This document shows, piece by piece, positions 20,404 through 30,376 of a stretch of 64,000 nucleotides of DNA. The stretch spans positions 180,709 through 244,708 of the forward strand of contig NZ_BAOG01000025.1 in the NCBI RefSeq assembly GCF_000400365.1, read 5' to 3'. A program made the translations under genes and the position numbers. Below the pieces are notes generated by a model, which saw only the letters and a program-made list of their open reading frames with translations, searched no databases and was not told where the DNA came from. This DNA is from Vibrio jasicida CAIM 1864 = LMG 25398. Its GTDB lineage: Bacteria > Pseudomonadota > Gammaproteobacteria > Enterobacterales > Vibrionaceae. The stretch's first letter is position 1. Each line of letters begins with the position of its first letter.

Positions 20404-20847
20404 ATGACTGTCAAAAAAAGCTCTGTCTCTCAAACTGAGTTCAAAATCACCATAGCCAAGCTCATTGAAGTGGCTTACTCGTCCAAAAAAGGAATAACGA
20501 CATCTATCATGTTGAAAGCCGGAAATGCAAAACTAACTGTCAATCAAAACGGTGATTGCGTCCTTTCTGGTAAAGCAGGAATTGTTACCTTCAAAGGCAA
20601 AGGTGTTCTGGAAGAGCTTGGCGTCGAAGTAAAAAGGATTGGGGTAAGTTTTAAAATTGCCGAAGATGGAAACGTTGAATACTCAGGGACGATGACATGG
20701 GGGTTCTTCAGCGTCTCCGTTAAAGGTATTTTTAATGCAGAAGAGCTTATCCTGTCTTGCTCTGGATTACTTTGCAGAGCGGCAAGGGCTTACAAGAACA
20801 GACCAGCTCAGATAGAGCGCCAACTAGCTACAGCAATGGGAATGTAG
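20404..20847 (+). CDS. Hypothetical protein, beta-rich, first of a two-gene unit
   Basis: 147 residues, preceded by AGGGGAAG 5 nt before the ATG. No family recognised. The sequence alternates short polar and hydrophobic stretches (KLTVNQNGDCVLSG, VTFKGKGVLEELGV, FFSVSVKGIF), suggesting a beta-sandwich. The end is basic and Arg-rich (RAARAYKNRPAQIER). No signal peptide, so probably cytosolic. The next gene starts 2 bp after its stop, so the two are likely co-transcribed. Base composition is a little richer in A/T than the adjacent GGDEF-EAL gene. Confidence 0.7.
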   Translation: MTVKKSSVSQTEFKITIAKLIEVAYSSKKGITTSIMLKAGNAKLTVNQNGDCVLSGKAGIVTFKGKGVLEELGVEVKRIGVSFKIAEDGNVEYSGTMTWGFFSVSVKGIFNAEELILSCSGLLCRAARAYKNRPAQIERQLATAMGM

Positions 20848-20849
20848 AA

Positions 20850-21290
20850 ATGAAGAATTTCTTTTTGCTCGCTGCTACGTTGCTATGGAGTTTCACTGCA
20901 ATTAGCAAACCAACCCCGCCCTCATTACTCGCAACCTATGCTAACTATTTGGCAAACGCATCAGAGGAAAATATCTCAGAGACTTATTGGCAGTATTTCT
21001 CGGAGGAGGCACTCACAGATATTGAGGTAAGCTCTCCAACAACAAAAGAACAGTTACTGTTCAAACACTTGATGAGGTCTACAAGCAGTGTCTATGAGGT
21101 GCATTTCAACGACTATGGCTGCCTTAGCGTGAATGGCAAAAACTCAAACGATGAGCACATCACGTTCAATATTGAATATGAGATAGAAAATAGCCAAGCA
21201 TTGATATCGCACATCGATGTGCAGCTGCATAACTCAGAAAAAGAGTTCCCAACCAAAGCGACATGCCCACGAGACTATATGGTGTTTTGA
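20850..21290 (+). CDS. Hypothetical exported protein, second of a two-gene unit
   Basis: 146 residues from the ATG at 20850, which gives a clear signal peptide (MKNFFLLAATLLWSFTAISK; cleavage near residue 19-20). The longest open frame starts further up and would bury the signal. The mature part is acidic, with two cysteines (GCLSV and ATCPRD) that could pair in the periplasm. Its pattern (TYANYLANASEENISETYW, then a beta-rich region) recalls NTF2-like folds, but I do not recognise the family. Partner of the preceding gene by spacing only. Confidence 0.75.
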   Translation: MKNFFLLAATLLWSFTAISKPTPPSLLATYANYLANASEENISETYWQYFSEEALTDIEVSSPTTKEQLLFKHLMRSTSSVYEVHFNDYGCLSVNGKNSNDEHITFNIEYEIENSQALISHIDVQLHNSEKEFPTKATCPRDYMVF

Positions 21291-21300
21291 AGTGAAGGAT

Positions 21301-21327
21301 AGGCTGAGCTGAGACGACGCTCAGCCT
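21301..21327. terminator. Hairpin between converging genes
   Basis: AGGCTGAGC / GCTCAGCCT, perfect 9-bp arms, 9-nt loop, between the exported-protein stop and the flavoprotein stop. No long T-tract on either strand (GAAAATTTTGC on one side). Confidence 0.6.
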
Positions 21328-21341
21328 GCAGAAAATTTTGC

Positions 21342-22535
21342 TTAAACCCACTGCCCAGCGACAAAGCCGCTCGACCAACACCATTGGAAGTTATAGCCAC
21401 CTAACCAGCCGGTTACGTCCATCACTTCACCGATGAAGTACAAGCCTTTGATGTTCTTACATTCCATGGTTTTTGAAGACAGGTGATCAGTATCTACGCC
21501 GCCTAGGGTCACTTCTGCAGTGCGGTAACCTTCTGTACCGTTTGGTGCTACTGCCCAGCTCTCTAAACGCTCAACGATGGTCGTCATCTCTTTCTGGTTG
21601 AACTGCTTAAGTGGTTTGTCTGCTAATTCTTTACGTTCAATCAACACTTCAACCAAACGCTTTGGTAGCACTTTTGCTAGCGTGTTCTTTAGGGATTGGT
21701 TCGGATGCTTCTCGCGACTGCGTTCTAGTAGTTCAGCGATGTCGTCGTTTGGAACGAGGTTAATCGTCACCTTTTGACCCGCTCTCCAGAACGAAGAGAT
21801 TTGTAGTACCGAAGGGCCCGACAAGCCACGGTGAGTAAACAGCAACGCTTCTTTGAACATAGCACCGTCTTGCGCCGTGATTTCTGCTGGAATCGCAATG
21901 CCCGATAGTTCAGCAAAATCTTCTTTGTCTTCTTTGTGCAGCGTAAATGGCACCAGACCTGCCGTAGTCGTAATCACCGGAAGCTCAAACTGCTCAGCAA
22001 TCTTGTAGCCAAATGGCGTCGCGCCAAGCTTGGGCATCGACAGACCGCCGGTAGCCACCACCAAAGATTCACATTCGATGTTTTCAGTACCGGCATGTAG
22101 ACGAAAGCCTGCATCGGTTTTCTCAATTGAATGTACATCACATTGGTAACGCTGCTGAATATTTGGCATGTCGCATTCTGCCAGTAGCATCTTAACGATG
22201 TCTTTTGCGGTAAATGCATCAACACAGAACAGCTGTCCGTGATCGCGCTCTTCAAACTCGATGCCATGCTTGCTGACCATCGAGATAAAGTCCCAGTTGG
22301 TGTACTGCGATAGCGCCGATTTCACGAAATGTGGGTTTTGACATAAGTAGTTGCTCGCTGAGACGTCGTAGTTAGTGAAGTTACAACGACCACCACCTGA
22401 GATAAGGATTTTACGTCCTGGCTTTTTTGCATGATCCAGCACGAGCACATTGCGTCCACGTTTGCCGGCTTCTGCCGCACACATCAAACCTGCCGCACCT
22501 GCGCCAATTACAACAACATCAAATTTCTTACTCAT
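21342..22535 (-). CDS. NAD(P)/FAD-dependent oxidoreductase, HI0933/YhiN family
   Basis: 397-residue flavoprotein of the HI0933 family. N-terminal FAD-binding Rossmann motif VVIGAGAAGLMCAAEAG, the family signature KPGRKILISGGGRCNFTN shortly after, and C-terminal FAD contact GLYFIGEVMDVTGWLGGYN. Relatives reduce or oxidise diverse small substrates, and some reduce rRNA pyrimidines; no substrate can be assigned here. Its leader carries a 267-bp ERIC-like element just upstream. ATG 22535 is preceded by GCGTTACCA, a poor Shine-Dalgarno. Confidence 0.9.
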   Translation of the reverse strand: MSKKFDVVVIGAGAAGLMCAAEAGKRGRNVLVLDHAKKPGRKILISGGGRCNFTNYDVSASNYLCQNPHFVKSALSQYTNWDFISMVSKHGIEFEERDHGQLFCVDAFTAKDIVKMLLAECDMPNIQQRYQCDVHSIEKTDAGFRLHAGTENIECESLVVATGGLSMPKLGATPFGYKIAEQFELPVITTTAGLVPFTLHKEDKEDFAELSGIAIPAEITAQDGAMFKEALLFTHRGLSGPSVLQISSFWRAGQKVTINLVPNDDIAELLERSREKHPNQSLKNTLAKVLPKRLVEVLIERKELADKPLKQFNQKEMTTIVERLESWAVAPNGTEGYRTAEVTLGGVDTDHLSSKTMECKNIKGLYFIGEVMDVTGWLGGYNFQWCWSSGFVAGQWV

Positions 22536-22567
22536 TGGTAACGCTCAATTACTTATTTAAATTGGTT

Positions 22568-22834
22568 TATACCCAAGTAACCTCGAGATGCTTGGTTCAG
22601 CGAGGATGACTTGGTTTGTAGACGCGGCGGCGATTTAAAGGTTTAGTGGGTCTAAATCAAAAATCGACAACAAAGTATACAAACCAAGGCAACTCGCCCT
22701 TCGGGAGCGTGTCATTGACCCGATTTCTACGTCAAACAACTTGGAAAGAGCTGGCTATTACGCTGCGTTGTTTTCCTTGAAGTCAAATCAATGACAATGC
22801 TCTGAACTCTGCATCTTGAAGTCACTTGGGTATA
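22568..22834. repeat. Long ERIC-like palindromic element (267 bp)
   Basis: Outer arms read TATACCCAAGTAACCTCGAG at the left and end CTTGAAGTCACTTGGGTATA at the right. Internal complementary segments include CTTGGTTTGTA paired with TACAAACCAAG. There is no transposase frame. It is the longest of three related elements in this window and lies between the flavoprotein gene and uspB, which are on the same strand. Confidence 0.85.
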
Positions 22835-22845
22835 TAAGTCCACAA

Positions 22846-22876
22846 ATAAAAAAGGATGTGCTCATTGCACATCCTT
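22846..22876 (-). terminator. uspB terminator
   Basis: AAGGATGTGC / GCACATCCTT stem with a 5-nt loop and a T-tract on the minus strand, 75 bp past the uspB stop. Confidence 0.88.
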
Positions 22877-22951
22877 GCTTTCTGCGGGCGCTATTCTAAC
22901 GACAAATGTCGAATGGGAAAAGCGCTTAAATTCCAAGCACTGCTTGATGAC

Positions 22952-23293
<342 letters not shown>

Positions 23294-23365
23294 TCAATGA
23301 TGCTCAAGAGAAAAAGACGATCAATGCTTCGTCCTTTACCCGCTACTTAGCGCGTTGAGAACGCG

Positions 23366-23893
23366 TTATGCAGCTGGAGCATCCATAATTGAAGATGAAC
23401 CTTCTTTTGCCATTTGTGCCAGATCTTTGTCAATGAAGAACAATGCTTTGCCGTCTTCACCTACCAATTCGATCTTATCTAAAATCCCTTTAAACAACTT
23501 CTCTTCTTCGTGCTGTTCAGCCACGTACCACTGCAGGAAGTTAAACGTTGAGTAGTCTTGGCTTGTAAATGCAACATGCGCCAATTTGTTGATTCTTTCC
23601 GTGATCATTTGCTCATGTTCGTAGGTTTCACGGAAAACATCGCCTAGGCTTGCGAAATCATGCTTAGGAGCTTCAATTGCACCTAGGATTGGCATTGAGC
23701 CGGTTTCGCTTACATAAGTGAAAAGACGTTGCATGTGCTCCATTTCTTCTACGGCGTGTGCACGTAAAAATTCAGCCGCACCTTCAAAACCTTTGTCTTC
23801 ACACCAAGCACTCATTTGTAAGTATAGATTGGATGAGAAAAATTCTAGGTTAATTTGCTCATTCAATTGTTCAACCATAGTTTGAGACAGCAT
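23366..23893 (-). CDS. ftnA: Non-heme ferritin
   Basis: 175 residues from the ATG at 23893 (TAGGAG 6 nt upstream; a longer frame exists but begins in the ERIC-like repeat). Four-helix ferritin fold. Ferroxidase ligands are visible: Glu in NLEFFSS, the EEMEH pair ([11 protein letters not shown]), and Glu/Gln around YVAEQHEEE. It stores iron as a 24-mer in the cytosol. Divergent from uspA, with a 67-bp palindromic repeat in the shared promoter region. No convincing Fur box seen there. Confidence 0.96.
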   Translation of the reverse strand: MLSQTMVEQLNEQINLEFFSSNLYLQMSAWCEDKGFEGAAEFLRAHAVEEMEHMQRLFTYVSETGSMPILGAIEAPKHDFASLGDVFRETYEHEQMITERINKLAHVAFTSQDYSTFNFLQWYVAEQHEEEKLFKGILDKIELVGEDGKALFFIDKDLAQMAKEGSSSIMDAPAA

Positions 23894-23919
23894 GTTAACT
23901 CCTATTAATGTGCATGCAA

Positions 23920-23986
23920 TATACCCAAGTAACCTCGAGCTGAGCAGGCTCAGCGAGGATGATTGGTCTAAAGTCACTTGGGTATA
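23920..23986. repeat. Short ERIC-like palindrome in the ftnA/uspA divergent region
   Basis: Arms TATACCCAAGTAACC at the left and GTCACTTGGGTATA at the right, with an internal GAGCTGAGCAGGCTCAGC stem. Related to the elements at 7157-7213 and 22568-22834. Confidence 0.85.
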
Positions 23987-24112
23987 ACCCACTATAACAT
24001 GATTACTGAGGCAAGAGTTTGTACCCACGATATTGATATGAGATCACTTCAGCAAAATTATCTGACACTTAGTGCTAATCTGACACTATGACCTTATCAA
24101 GGAGATATCAAT

Positions 24113-24538
24113 ATGAGTTATAAACACATACTTGTGGCAGTCGACCTTTCAGACGACAGTAAAGTATTGATTAAGAAAGCCGTATCACTGGCTAAGCCTC
24201 TTGATGCGAAAGTCTCTTTCATTCATATCGATGTGAATTACGCCGAGCTTTACACGGGTCTTATCGATATCAATATGGCCGAGGCACAACATCAAGCGAT
24301 GGAAGCATCCCGTACACAGCTGGCCAATTTTGAAGAGTTCGCAGAATATCCAATTACGCATACTTTAGTGGGTAGTGGGGATCTGAATAATGAGCTGTGC
24401 GATACCATTCAAGACTACAACATCGATTTGGTCGTTTGTGGGCACCACCAAGATTTCTGGAGCAAGATTCTGTCCTCGACGCGTCAACTTATTAACTGCT
24501 CGCCTGTCGATATGCTGGTCGTACCGCTAAAAGACTAA
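24113..24538 (+). CDS. uspA: Universal stress protein A
   Basis: 141 residues, single Usp domain ([17 protein letters not shown] at the N-terminus, [12 protein letters not shown], then [10 protein letters not shown]). It matches the UspA subclass that lacks the full ATP-binding G-2x-G-9x-G(S/T) loop. Cytosolic dimer induced by growth arrest. Good Shine-Dalgarno AAGGAG 8 nt before the ATG. Divergent from ftnA. Confidence 0.95.
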   Translation: MSYKHILVAVDLSDDSKVLIKKAVSLAKPLDAKVSFIHIDVNYAELYTGLIDINMAEAQHQAMEASRTQLANFEEFAEYPITHTLVGSGDLNNELCDTIQDYNIDLVVCGHHQDFWSKILSSTRQLINCSPVDMLVVPLKD

Positions 24539-24611
24539 TTTGGATTGGCGCAACGATAAAACTTGGTTAGACTGCGGGCACCTTTGTTGTTGATAAAGAT
24601 TCTCATCTATT

Positions 24612-25490
24612 ATGGCTTATCTATCCGCAGTTACCCTACTTTGGGCATTCTCATTTAGCCTGATCGGCGTTTACCTTGCCGGTCAGGTCGATTCTTGGTT
24701 TTCTGTCTTCATGCGTGTCGCACTGGCGAGCGTCGTGTTCATACCTTTCTTAAAATTCCGTGGCGTAAGCAAATCTCTGATCGCGAAATTGATGATCGTT
24801 GGTGGCTTCCAACTCGGGTTAATGTATTGCTTCTACTACCAATCTTTCTTACTCCTTTCTGTACCAGAAGTGCTGTTGTTCACCGTATTTACCCCTATTT
24901 ACGTCACCTTGATTTATGACTTTTTGAAAGGCCGTTTCTCGCCTTGGTATTTGGTCACAGCAGCAATTGCAGTACTGGGCGCTGCGTGGATTAAATTTGC
25001 AGGCATCAATGAGAACTTCTTGATCGGCTTCTTGGTCGTACAGGGCGCCAATTTGTGCTTTGCTATTGGCCAGGTAGGTTATAAATACATTATGGAAACC
25101 GAACCTGTGGAATTGCCACAGCACACAGTATTTGGTTACTTCTATTTAGGGGCATTGTGCGTAGCGACCGTCGCCTTTGCTTTGATGGGTAACTTAGACA
25201 AGATGCCGACAACAGCAACGCAATGGAGCATTTTGACTTACCTTGGTTTGATTGCATCAGGCTTTGGTTACTTTGCGTGGAACAAAGGGGCAACCATGGT
25301 CAACGCAGGTGCACTTGCGGTAATGAACAATGCGTTAGTTCCAGCAGGTTTGATAGTGAACATTGTCATTTGGAACCGTGATGTTGATGTAATGCGACTC
25401 GCCATTGGCGGCGCAATCATCATGCTGTCGCTGTGGATTAACGAGACTTGGGTGAAGAAGCGCGTAGAGATGAGTTACGCCAATAAGTAA
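24612..25490 (+). CDS. EamA-family carboxylate/amino acid/amine transporter
   Basis: 292 residues, ten predicted membrane helices in two EamA repeats. It opens MAYLSAVTLLWAFSFSLIGVY, and the second repeat starts near FLVVQGANLCFAIGQVGYK. It matches the subgroup annotated as carboxylate/amino acid/amine transporters; substrate unproven. 73 bp after uspA on the same strand, no terminator visible between them, so partial read-through is possible. Weak Shine-Dalgarno. Confidence 0.87.
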   Translation: MAYLSAVTLLWAFSFSLIGVYLAGQVDSWFSVFMRVALASVVFIPFLKFRGVSKSLIAKLMIVGGFQLGLMYCFYYQSFLLLSVPEVLLFTVFTPIYVTLIYDFLKGRFSPWYLVTAAIAVLGAAWIKFAGINENFLIGFLVVQGANLCFAIGQVGYKYIMETEPVELPQHTVFGYFYLGALCVATVAFALMGNLDKMPTTATQWSILTYLGLIASGFGYFAWNKGATMVNAGALAVMNNALVPAGLIVNIVIWNRDVDVMRLAIGGAIIMLSLWINETWVKKRVEMSYANK

Positions 25491-25520
25491 CACATCGATC
25501 CCAACAAACATTCCAACAAT

Positions 25521-25552
25521 AAAAAACGCTCTCCAACTGGAGAGCGTTTTTT
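25521..25552. terminator. Bidirectional terminator
   Basis: AACGCTCTCC / GGAGAGCGTT, 10-bp stem with a 4-nt loop, A-run before and T-run after; serves the converging transporter and lysine-rich gene. Confidence 0.92.
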
Positions 25553-25566
25553 ATTTGTCGATTCGA

Positions 25567-26160
25567 TTAATGCATTTTGGCTTGCGAGCTTGCACTCACC
25601 AACGCAGTGGATGGCGTTGGTAACAATACTTCTAGCTTGGCATTACGCGCTTCAAGCTTGCGCTGACGTTTGAGCAATTTTTGCTGCTTTTTGGCTAACT
25701 TAAGCAACTTCTTTTGCTGCTTATAGTGTTTCTTAACCGCTTTCTTCGCCTTTTTCAGCGCTTTTTTATCTGACAAATCAAACATAGCTGGCGTCTCTAG
25801 CTGGGTAGTTGCGGCTGCTACTTTCGCTGCCAATTTTTTCTCTTTAACTCGTTCCACTACGCGCTTAACGATCGCCGCTTTTTCAATATTTTGCTCAGCC
25901 GTCATCATAATAGGTGCCTCTTGAGCAAGAGAATGACTTGGCAACGCTTCTGCCAATAACCCACAAGCTTGTTGTTCGGCAATTGGTTTATCTTGGCAAC
26001 TCTGAGGAGGAATAGCAGCAGGCTTACACAAAGAATCTTTTGATGCAGAAGAGCGGGCACAAGAACGACAAACGAATTTAGGCGCAACCACCAAGCGGTG
26101 AATATCACCCAAACTCTCAGCGATTTGCTTTCGGCTCATCTTACATAAACGTTTCGCCAT
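25567..26160 (-). CDS. Cysteine-containing, lysine-rich hypothetical protein
   Basis: 197 residues from the ATG at 26160 (MAKRLCKMSRK; GGAG 9 nt upstream). The N-terminal third has many cysteines (CRSC at about 32-35, then CKP, SCQ, ACG), which may bind metal. The C-terminal third is a very basic helix of repeated Lys (KKALKKAKKAVKK, KKLLKLAKKQQKLLKRQRK), which would bind nucleic acid or form a coiled coil. No known family recognised. No signal peptide. It is convergent with the transporter and upstream of a hairpin shared with rsmJ. Confidence 0.75.
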   Translation of the reverse strand: MAKRLCKMSRKQIAESLGDIHRLVVAPKFVCRSCARSSASKDSLCKPAAIPPQSCQDKPIAEQQACGLLAEALPSHSLAQEAPIMMTAEQNIEKAAIVKRVVERVKEKKLAAKVAAATTQLETPAMFDLSDKKALKKAKKAVKKHYKQQKKLLKLAKKQQKLLKRQRKLEARNAKLEVLLPTPSTALVSASSQAKMH

Positions 26161-26308
26161 GCTACTACTCCAGCTATCTAATTTCTGACTATCAGCGACT
26201 GCATCAAACAAAGTGTAATAATAATAATTCTTAGTTAGATATACAGTCAGAGTGCCGAATTAGCAAGAGAAAAGTATCAATAAGCTGAGCAAATGCCAGA
26301 TACAAATA

Positions 26309-26328
26309 CAGCGCCAAATCGGGCGCTG
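26309..26328. terminator. Hairpin downstream of rsmJ
   Basis: CAGCGCC / GGCGCTG perfect stem with a 6-nt loop, 38 bp past the rsmJ stop; only weak T-runs flank it. Confidence 0.55.
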
Positions 26329-26365
26329 TGAGAAGAAGTTTTTTATTGTCAGTCGTTTAGTCGAA

Positions 26366-27145
26366 TTACGCCATAGACGCCTTCACATAGACATCGAAAC
26401 GATTCTTTTTGGTCTCAATCGCCATGCTTGGTTTTTGTTCAGCTAGCCAGTTGGCGTAATCAGGGCGCTTCACCACCACACGTTTACTCGCCAATGCCAT
26501 TGCTGGTGCCAGCAAGCCATCTGCATCAAGGTCGGCACCCACCAACGATTGAAACACACGCATCTCTTTCTTCACGAGTGCCGATTTCTTTTTGTTCTCA
26601 GGATGAGGGTACATTGGATCAAGGTAGACTACATCTGGCTGCACGAAGTCTTTATCTTGCGCTAATTGGTCGAGGGCGTCATGACTAGAAGCGTGGATCA
26701 GCGACATACGCTCTGACACCCAAGCACCAATTTCTGGATCGTGCTTCGCGCGAGCCAAGCCATCATCCAGCAACGCTGCTACCACAGGGTGACGTTCCAC
26801 CATTTGGACTTTGCAACCTAATGACGCCAAAACGAATGCATCACGACCCAAACCGGCCGTGCCATCTAGAATGGTTGGTGTTGCTCCTTTATTTAGACCC
26901 GCCGCTTTTGCGATCGCTTGCCCTTTACCGCCACCGAACTTACGACGATGCCCCACTGCACCGCCAATCAAATCAACAAAGATCGCACCCAGCTTTGGCT
27001 CGTCCACTTTACGTAGCTCTAAACGATCTGTCGTTAGAACTAAAGCAAAGTCACTGTCGTCTGTGTGAGAAAGCTGCCAACGCGCAGCGAGTTCATCAAG
27101 GTGAGACTGTTGAGATGGGTCTTCACAAATCAATTGCAGTTGCAA
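26366..27145 (-). CDS. rsmJ: 16S rRNA m2G1516 methyltransferase RsmJ
   Basis: 259 residues of the YhiQ family. SAM-binding motif [19 protein letters not shown]; catalytic-type motif [10 protein letters not shown]; the [13 protein letters not shown] segment typical of RsmJ precedes it. It methylates N2 of G1516 in 16S rRNA. In enterics rsmJ is next to prlC; here a c-di-GMP protein gene and asnC lie between rsmJ and prlC. Confidence 0.95.
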   Translation of the reverse strand: MQLQLICEDPSQQSHLDELAARWQLSHTDDSDFALVLTTDRLELRKVDEPKLGAIFVDLIGGAVGHRRKFGGGKGQAIAKAAGLNKGATPTILDGTAGLGRDAFVLASLGCKVQMVERHPVVAALLDDGLARAKHDPEIGAWVSERMSLIHASSHDALDQLAQDKDFVQPDVVYLDPMYPHPENKKKSALVKKEMRVFQSLVGADLDADGLLAPAMALASKRVVVKRPDYANWLAEQKPSMAIETKKNRFDVYVKASMA

Positions 27146-27250
27146 AAGGAGGCTCCAGTAAAAATCGGTTTAACTGGCGCTGAGTGTATACCCAACCCGC
27201 CTCCAATTGCTAGGTTGAGGACAATCTAGGTAGAGAATAGTGTCGTCCGT

Positions 27251-30200
27251 TTAAAGTGGTTGAAGTGCTTCGACCAATTCAGCCAATGGCTGAGGGTGAC
27301 CAATCGCATAGCCTTGTCCGTAATCCACACCCAGTGCTTTTAAGTGTTCGGTAATTTGGTCGTTTTCCACAAACTCAGCAACTGTGACCTTACCTAATTG
27401 CTTCGCAAGGTCGTTAATCGAGCGCACCATGACACGATCCATTTCGTTCGTGTTGATATCTCGCACGAAAAGGCCATCAATTTTCACGATATCGACAGGA
27501 AGTTGCTTCAAGTAGCCAAAAGAAGATAGACCAGAACCAAAATCGTCCAATGCAATCAAGCATCCCAACGCTTTAACCCGAGTGAAGAAGCCAAGCGCTT
27601 GATCAATATTGCTCATAGCAGCGGTCTCGGTGATCTCTAAACAAATCTTCTCACAAGGAATAGAAGACAGCTGCAAACGCTCCAATAAGAAGTCGATAAA
27701 CTCTTGATTACCCATCGATTGGCCGGACAAGTTAATCGCGCAGCGACCGAGCTTTTCCACCACCTCGGGACGCGCTTCAAACCACTCAAGTGTTTGGGTG
27801 ATAACTTGCTTATCAATCCAGTGCGCGATGTTGTAGCGCTCTGAAGCTGGCATAAAAATACCTGGAGACAAGTAGTTGCCTTGAGCATCACGGATACGTA
27901 CTAGAATCTCAAAGCACAGCGGCGAACCTTCACCACGCAAATTCAGTATTTGTTGAGCAAACAATTCCAAACGCTTATTCGACAATGCCTCATGCACTAA
28001 GTTAACGCTCTGCATTTCGAGCTGGCGACGCTGCAGCTCTTCATTGTCTAAACTGAACAGGTTATAGCGATTACGACCCTGCTCTTTGGCGACGTGACAC
28101 GCAGAGTCTGCCTGAGCGTGAACCATTTGTGGCGTCTCGGCGGTGTGGTCAATAATACGAATGCCCACCGAGCAACTCATGAACAAACGCGTGTCTTCCC
28201 AACGAAATAGCTGCTCGCTTAATGTTGAGATAATGTGTTTAGCAACGCTGATCGCGCCATATTCATCGCAATCCTTGAGCAATACGGCAAATTCATCACC
28301 ACCCATGCGCGCAAGCACCGCGTTATGAGGCAGCACTTCTTCAAGCATGCTAGCGCAAAACTGAATGGCCGCATCGCCTGCGTCATGTCCCACCGTATCG
28401 TTCAAGACTTTTAACTGATCGAGGTCGAGATAAAGCATGGCATGCACACGACGATGGCTTTCCACTTCTCGTAACGCCGTTTGCAGTTCGAGTTCAAAAT
28501 AGTTGCGGTTGTAGGTATCGGTCAGCAGATCGTAACTTGCTTGATATTCCAGTTGTTTAGCAAGCTTTTTGGTTTCCGTGATGTCTTCACCGACGATCAG
28601 CAATTGGTCAGAATCCCTCAATGGACGGATATTTTCACGAACCCAAACAGAATGACCATCGGCATGACGATACTCAATTTCACGACGCCAAACCCCATGC
28701 ATCACTTGCTGTGGTTGAAGTAGCACTTGGCGGGGGTACAGTGCTTTTTCGTCAGAGTAGAATGCACACAAGTGATGACCCAGCATATCCAACGGTTGAT
28801 AACCTAAAAGCTGCTGAGCAAAGCGGTTCACCTCTTGAATCCGATTATTATTATCTAATGTCACCATCATCACAGGTTGCTGTTCGTAGTAACTACGCAA
28901 GCTCGACTCACGCTGATAAAGCTTGTCTTCCATTGCTTTTCGGCTAGTGATATCACGCGCTTCAAACAAGTATTGTTCTTGGTCACCCACTTGTTGAGAA
29001 AACGGCTTTAACGACACTTCCAGTACCATCGCGCCATGTTCTGTGCTCCAGATTTCAGCTTCAAAGGTCGCCACATTACGATTCTGAGACTGAAAATAGT
29101 TTGCGAGCAACTGACGTGCGTCTTCACTCCAGTGTTTATGATGCCAAAGTGGACGATCGAGACGTATATCCTGATGATAAAGCAAAGACTGCAGACGATC
29201 GTTGCCCGAGTTGAGCAAACCATGGTGGTCGAGAATCCCCATATACTGCATGCTCTGGTCGAATACCGACTCCAAAATCGCTTGGCTTTCACGGGCAATA
29301 CTCTCGCTACGGCGAATACGCTGCAAGTAGTAACTCAGCAGCACAATCACCATCACCATGACGATAAATAGGCTACCAAACAATTTGATCTCTTTTGCAT
29401 AGCGCTCGGTAAATTCTGCGGGCTTATTGAAGAACACCGACGATGCCTCTTGTTCAGCCCCCAATCCCCAGCGGACGACCGATTGGTAATCGAGTTTAAT
29501 GTCCGATTCCGCGCGCACTACCGCTGGCAACGGCTGCGTTGGGTTACCCAGCACATAGGCCAATAACTTTGCCGCCTCAAAACCTTGACGATAACCACTT
29601 TGAATCACACCACCCACAGCACCATGACCCAACCCAATATCGTGCACCATAAATAAAGGCGCGTTCGATGCTTGATTGATGTCTCGCCAATCCTTGTCCG
29701 TGGCAACATTGCCATTAATATCGCGGTAGTAAGTCCAAAATAGCACCACATTCTCAATGTTCAGTCGCGAAACTTCCTGTTTCAACATATCGACATTGTC
29801 AGGAACAAGATGACGAACTTTGTCGCGATATTGCGGGTTTTTATCAAGAAATTCTTCTATTTGAGCTCGAAGCGCTAATCCAGTGACCGAATGATCACTA
29901 ACGACAAGAATCTGCTTATGCTTTGGGTGTAATCGCTCGATAAGCGTAAGGTTGGCAAGCAAATCAATATCTTCGATCACGCCTGTGGCTTTTAGTCCCT
30001 GATGCAAAGTAGGAATGTAATTGTTGATGCCACTAAAAATGACTGGCGTATTTTGCAATACGTCTGACAAACGCTGCATCAGAGCAAGTGCATTGTTATC
30101 ACTGACGACAATCGCATCGAAATGCTCTTCGCTCAGCTTGGTGCGATAAAGTGATTCGAGTTGATTGAAGAAGTGCTGGCTTTGGCTGCGCTTAGAGTCA

Positions 30201-30376
30201 AGGTACAAAACTCGAATATCGAGTGGGTAATCTTCAAGTTGCTGGGCAAAACCGCGCTGAATAGAGTCGGTCCAAAAGAAACCTTGGTGGTAGGAATGTA
30301 CAACAAGTACTTTTTGCTCTTGCGCCGATACGATCGCACTGAACAACATCGCGATAAAAAACAGAAAAAGTGGCAC
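27251..30376 (-). CDS. Membrane sensor with periplasmic ABC-substrate-binding-like domain, PAS, GGDEF and EAL
   Basis: 1041 residues from a GTG at 30376 (GGAG 5 nt upstream). Signal peptide, a periplasmic solute-binding domain of the ABC_sub_bind type (about 20-310), one membrane helix (FGSLFIVMVMVIVLLSYYL, about 325-350), two PAS domains (about 370-610), GGDEF (RMGGDEF near 692) and EAL (about 790-1041). The EAL triad reads EIL (FEILVRI), but ICLEITET, DDFGSGLSS and VKIDGLFV are kept, so phosphodiesterase activity remains plausible. It probably senses a periplasmic small molecule and adjusts c-di-GMP. Single gene, divergent from asnC. Confidence 0.9.
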   Translation of the reverse strand: MPLFLFFIAMLFSAIVSAQEQKVLVVHSYHQGFFWTDSIQRGFAQQLEDYPLDIRVLYLDSKRSQSQHFFNQLESLYRTKLSEEHFDAIVVSDNNALALMQRLSDVLQNTPVIFSGINNYIPTLHQGLKATGVIEDIDLLANLTLIERLHPKHKQILVVSDHSVTGLALRAQIEEFLDKNPQYRDKVRHLVPDNVDMLKQEVSRLNIENVVLFWTYYRDINGNVATDKDWRDINQASNAPLFMVHDIGLGHGAVGGVIQSGYRQGFEAAKLLAYVLGNPTQPLPAVVRAESDIKLDYQSVVRWGLGAEQEASSVFFNKPAEFTERYAKEIKLFGSLFIVMVMVIVLLSYYLQRIRRSESIARESQAILESVFDQSMQYMGILDHHGLLNSGNDRLQSLLYHQDIRLDRPLWHHKHWSEDARQLLANYFQSQNRNVATFEAEIWSTEHGAMVLEVSLKPFSQQVGDQEQYLFEARDITSRKAMEDKLYQRESSLRSYYEQQPVMMVTLDNNNRIQEVNRFAQQLLGYQPLDMLGHHLCAFYSDEKALYPRQVLLQPQQVMHGVWRREIEYRHADGHSVWVRENIRPLRDSDQLLIVGEDITETKKLAKQLEYQASYDLLTDTYNRNYFELELQTALREVESHRRVHAMLYLDLDQLKVLNDTVGHDAGDAAIQFCASMLEEVLPHNAVLARMGGDEFAVLLKDCDEYGAISVAKHIISTLSEQLFRWEDTRLFMSCSVGIRIIDHTAETPQMVHAQADSACHVAKEQGRNRYNLFSLDNEELQRRQLEMQSVNLVHEALSNKRLELFAQQILNLRGEGSPLCFEILVRIRDAQGNYLSPGIFMPASERYNIAHWIDKQVITQTLEWFEARPEVVEKLGRCAINLSGQSMGNQEFIDFLLERLQLSSIPCEKICLEITETAAMSNIDQALGFFTRVKALGCLIALDDFGSGLSSFGYLKQLPVDIVKIDGLFVRDINTNEMDRVMVRSINDLAKQLGKVTVAEFVENDQITEHLKALGVDYGQGYAIGHPQPLAELVEALQPL

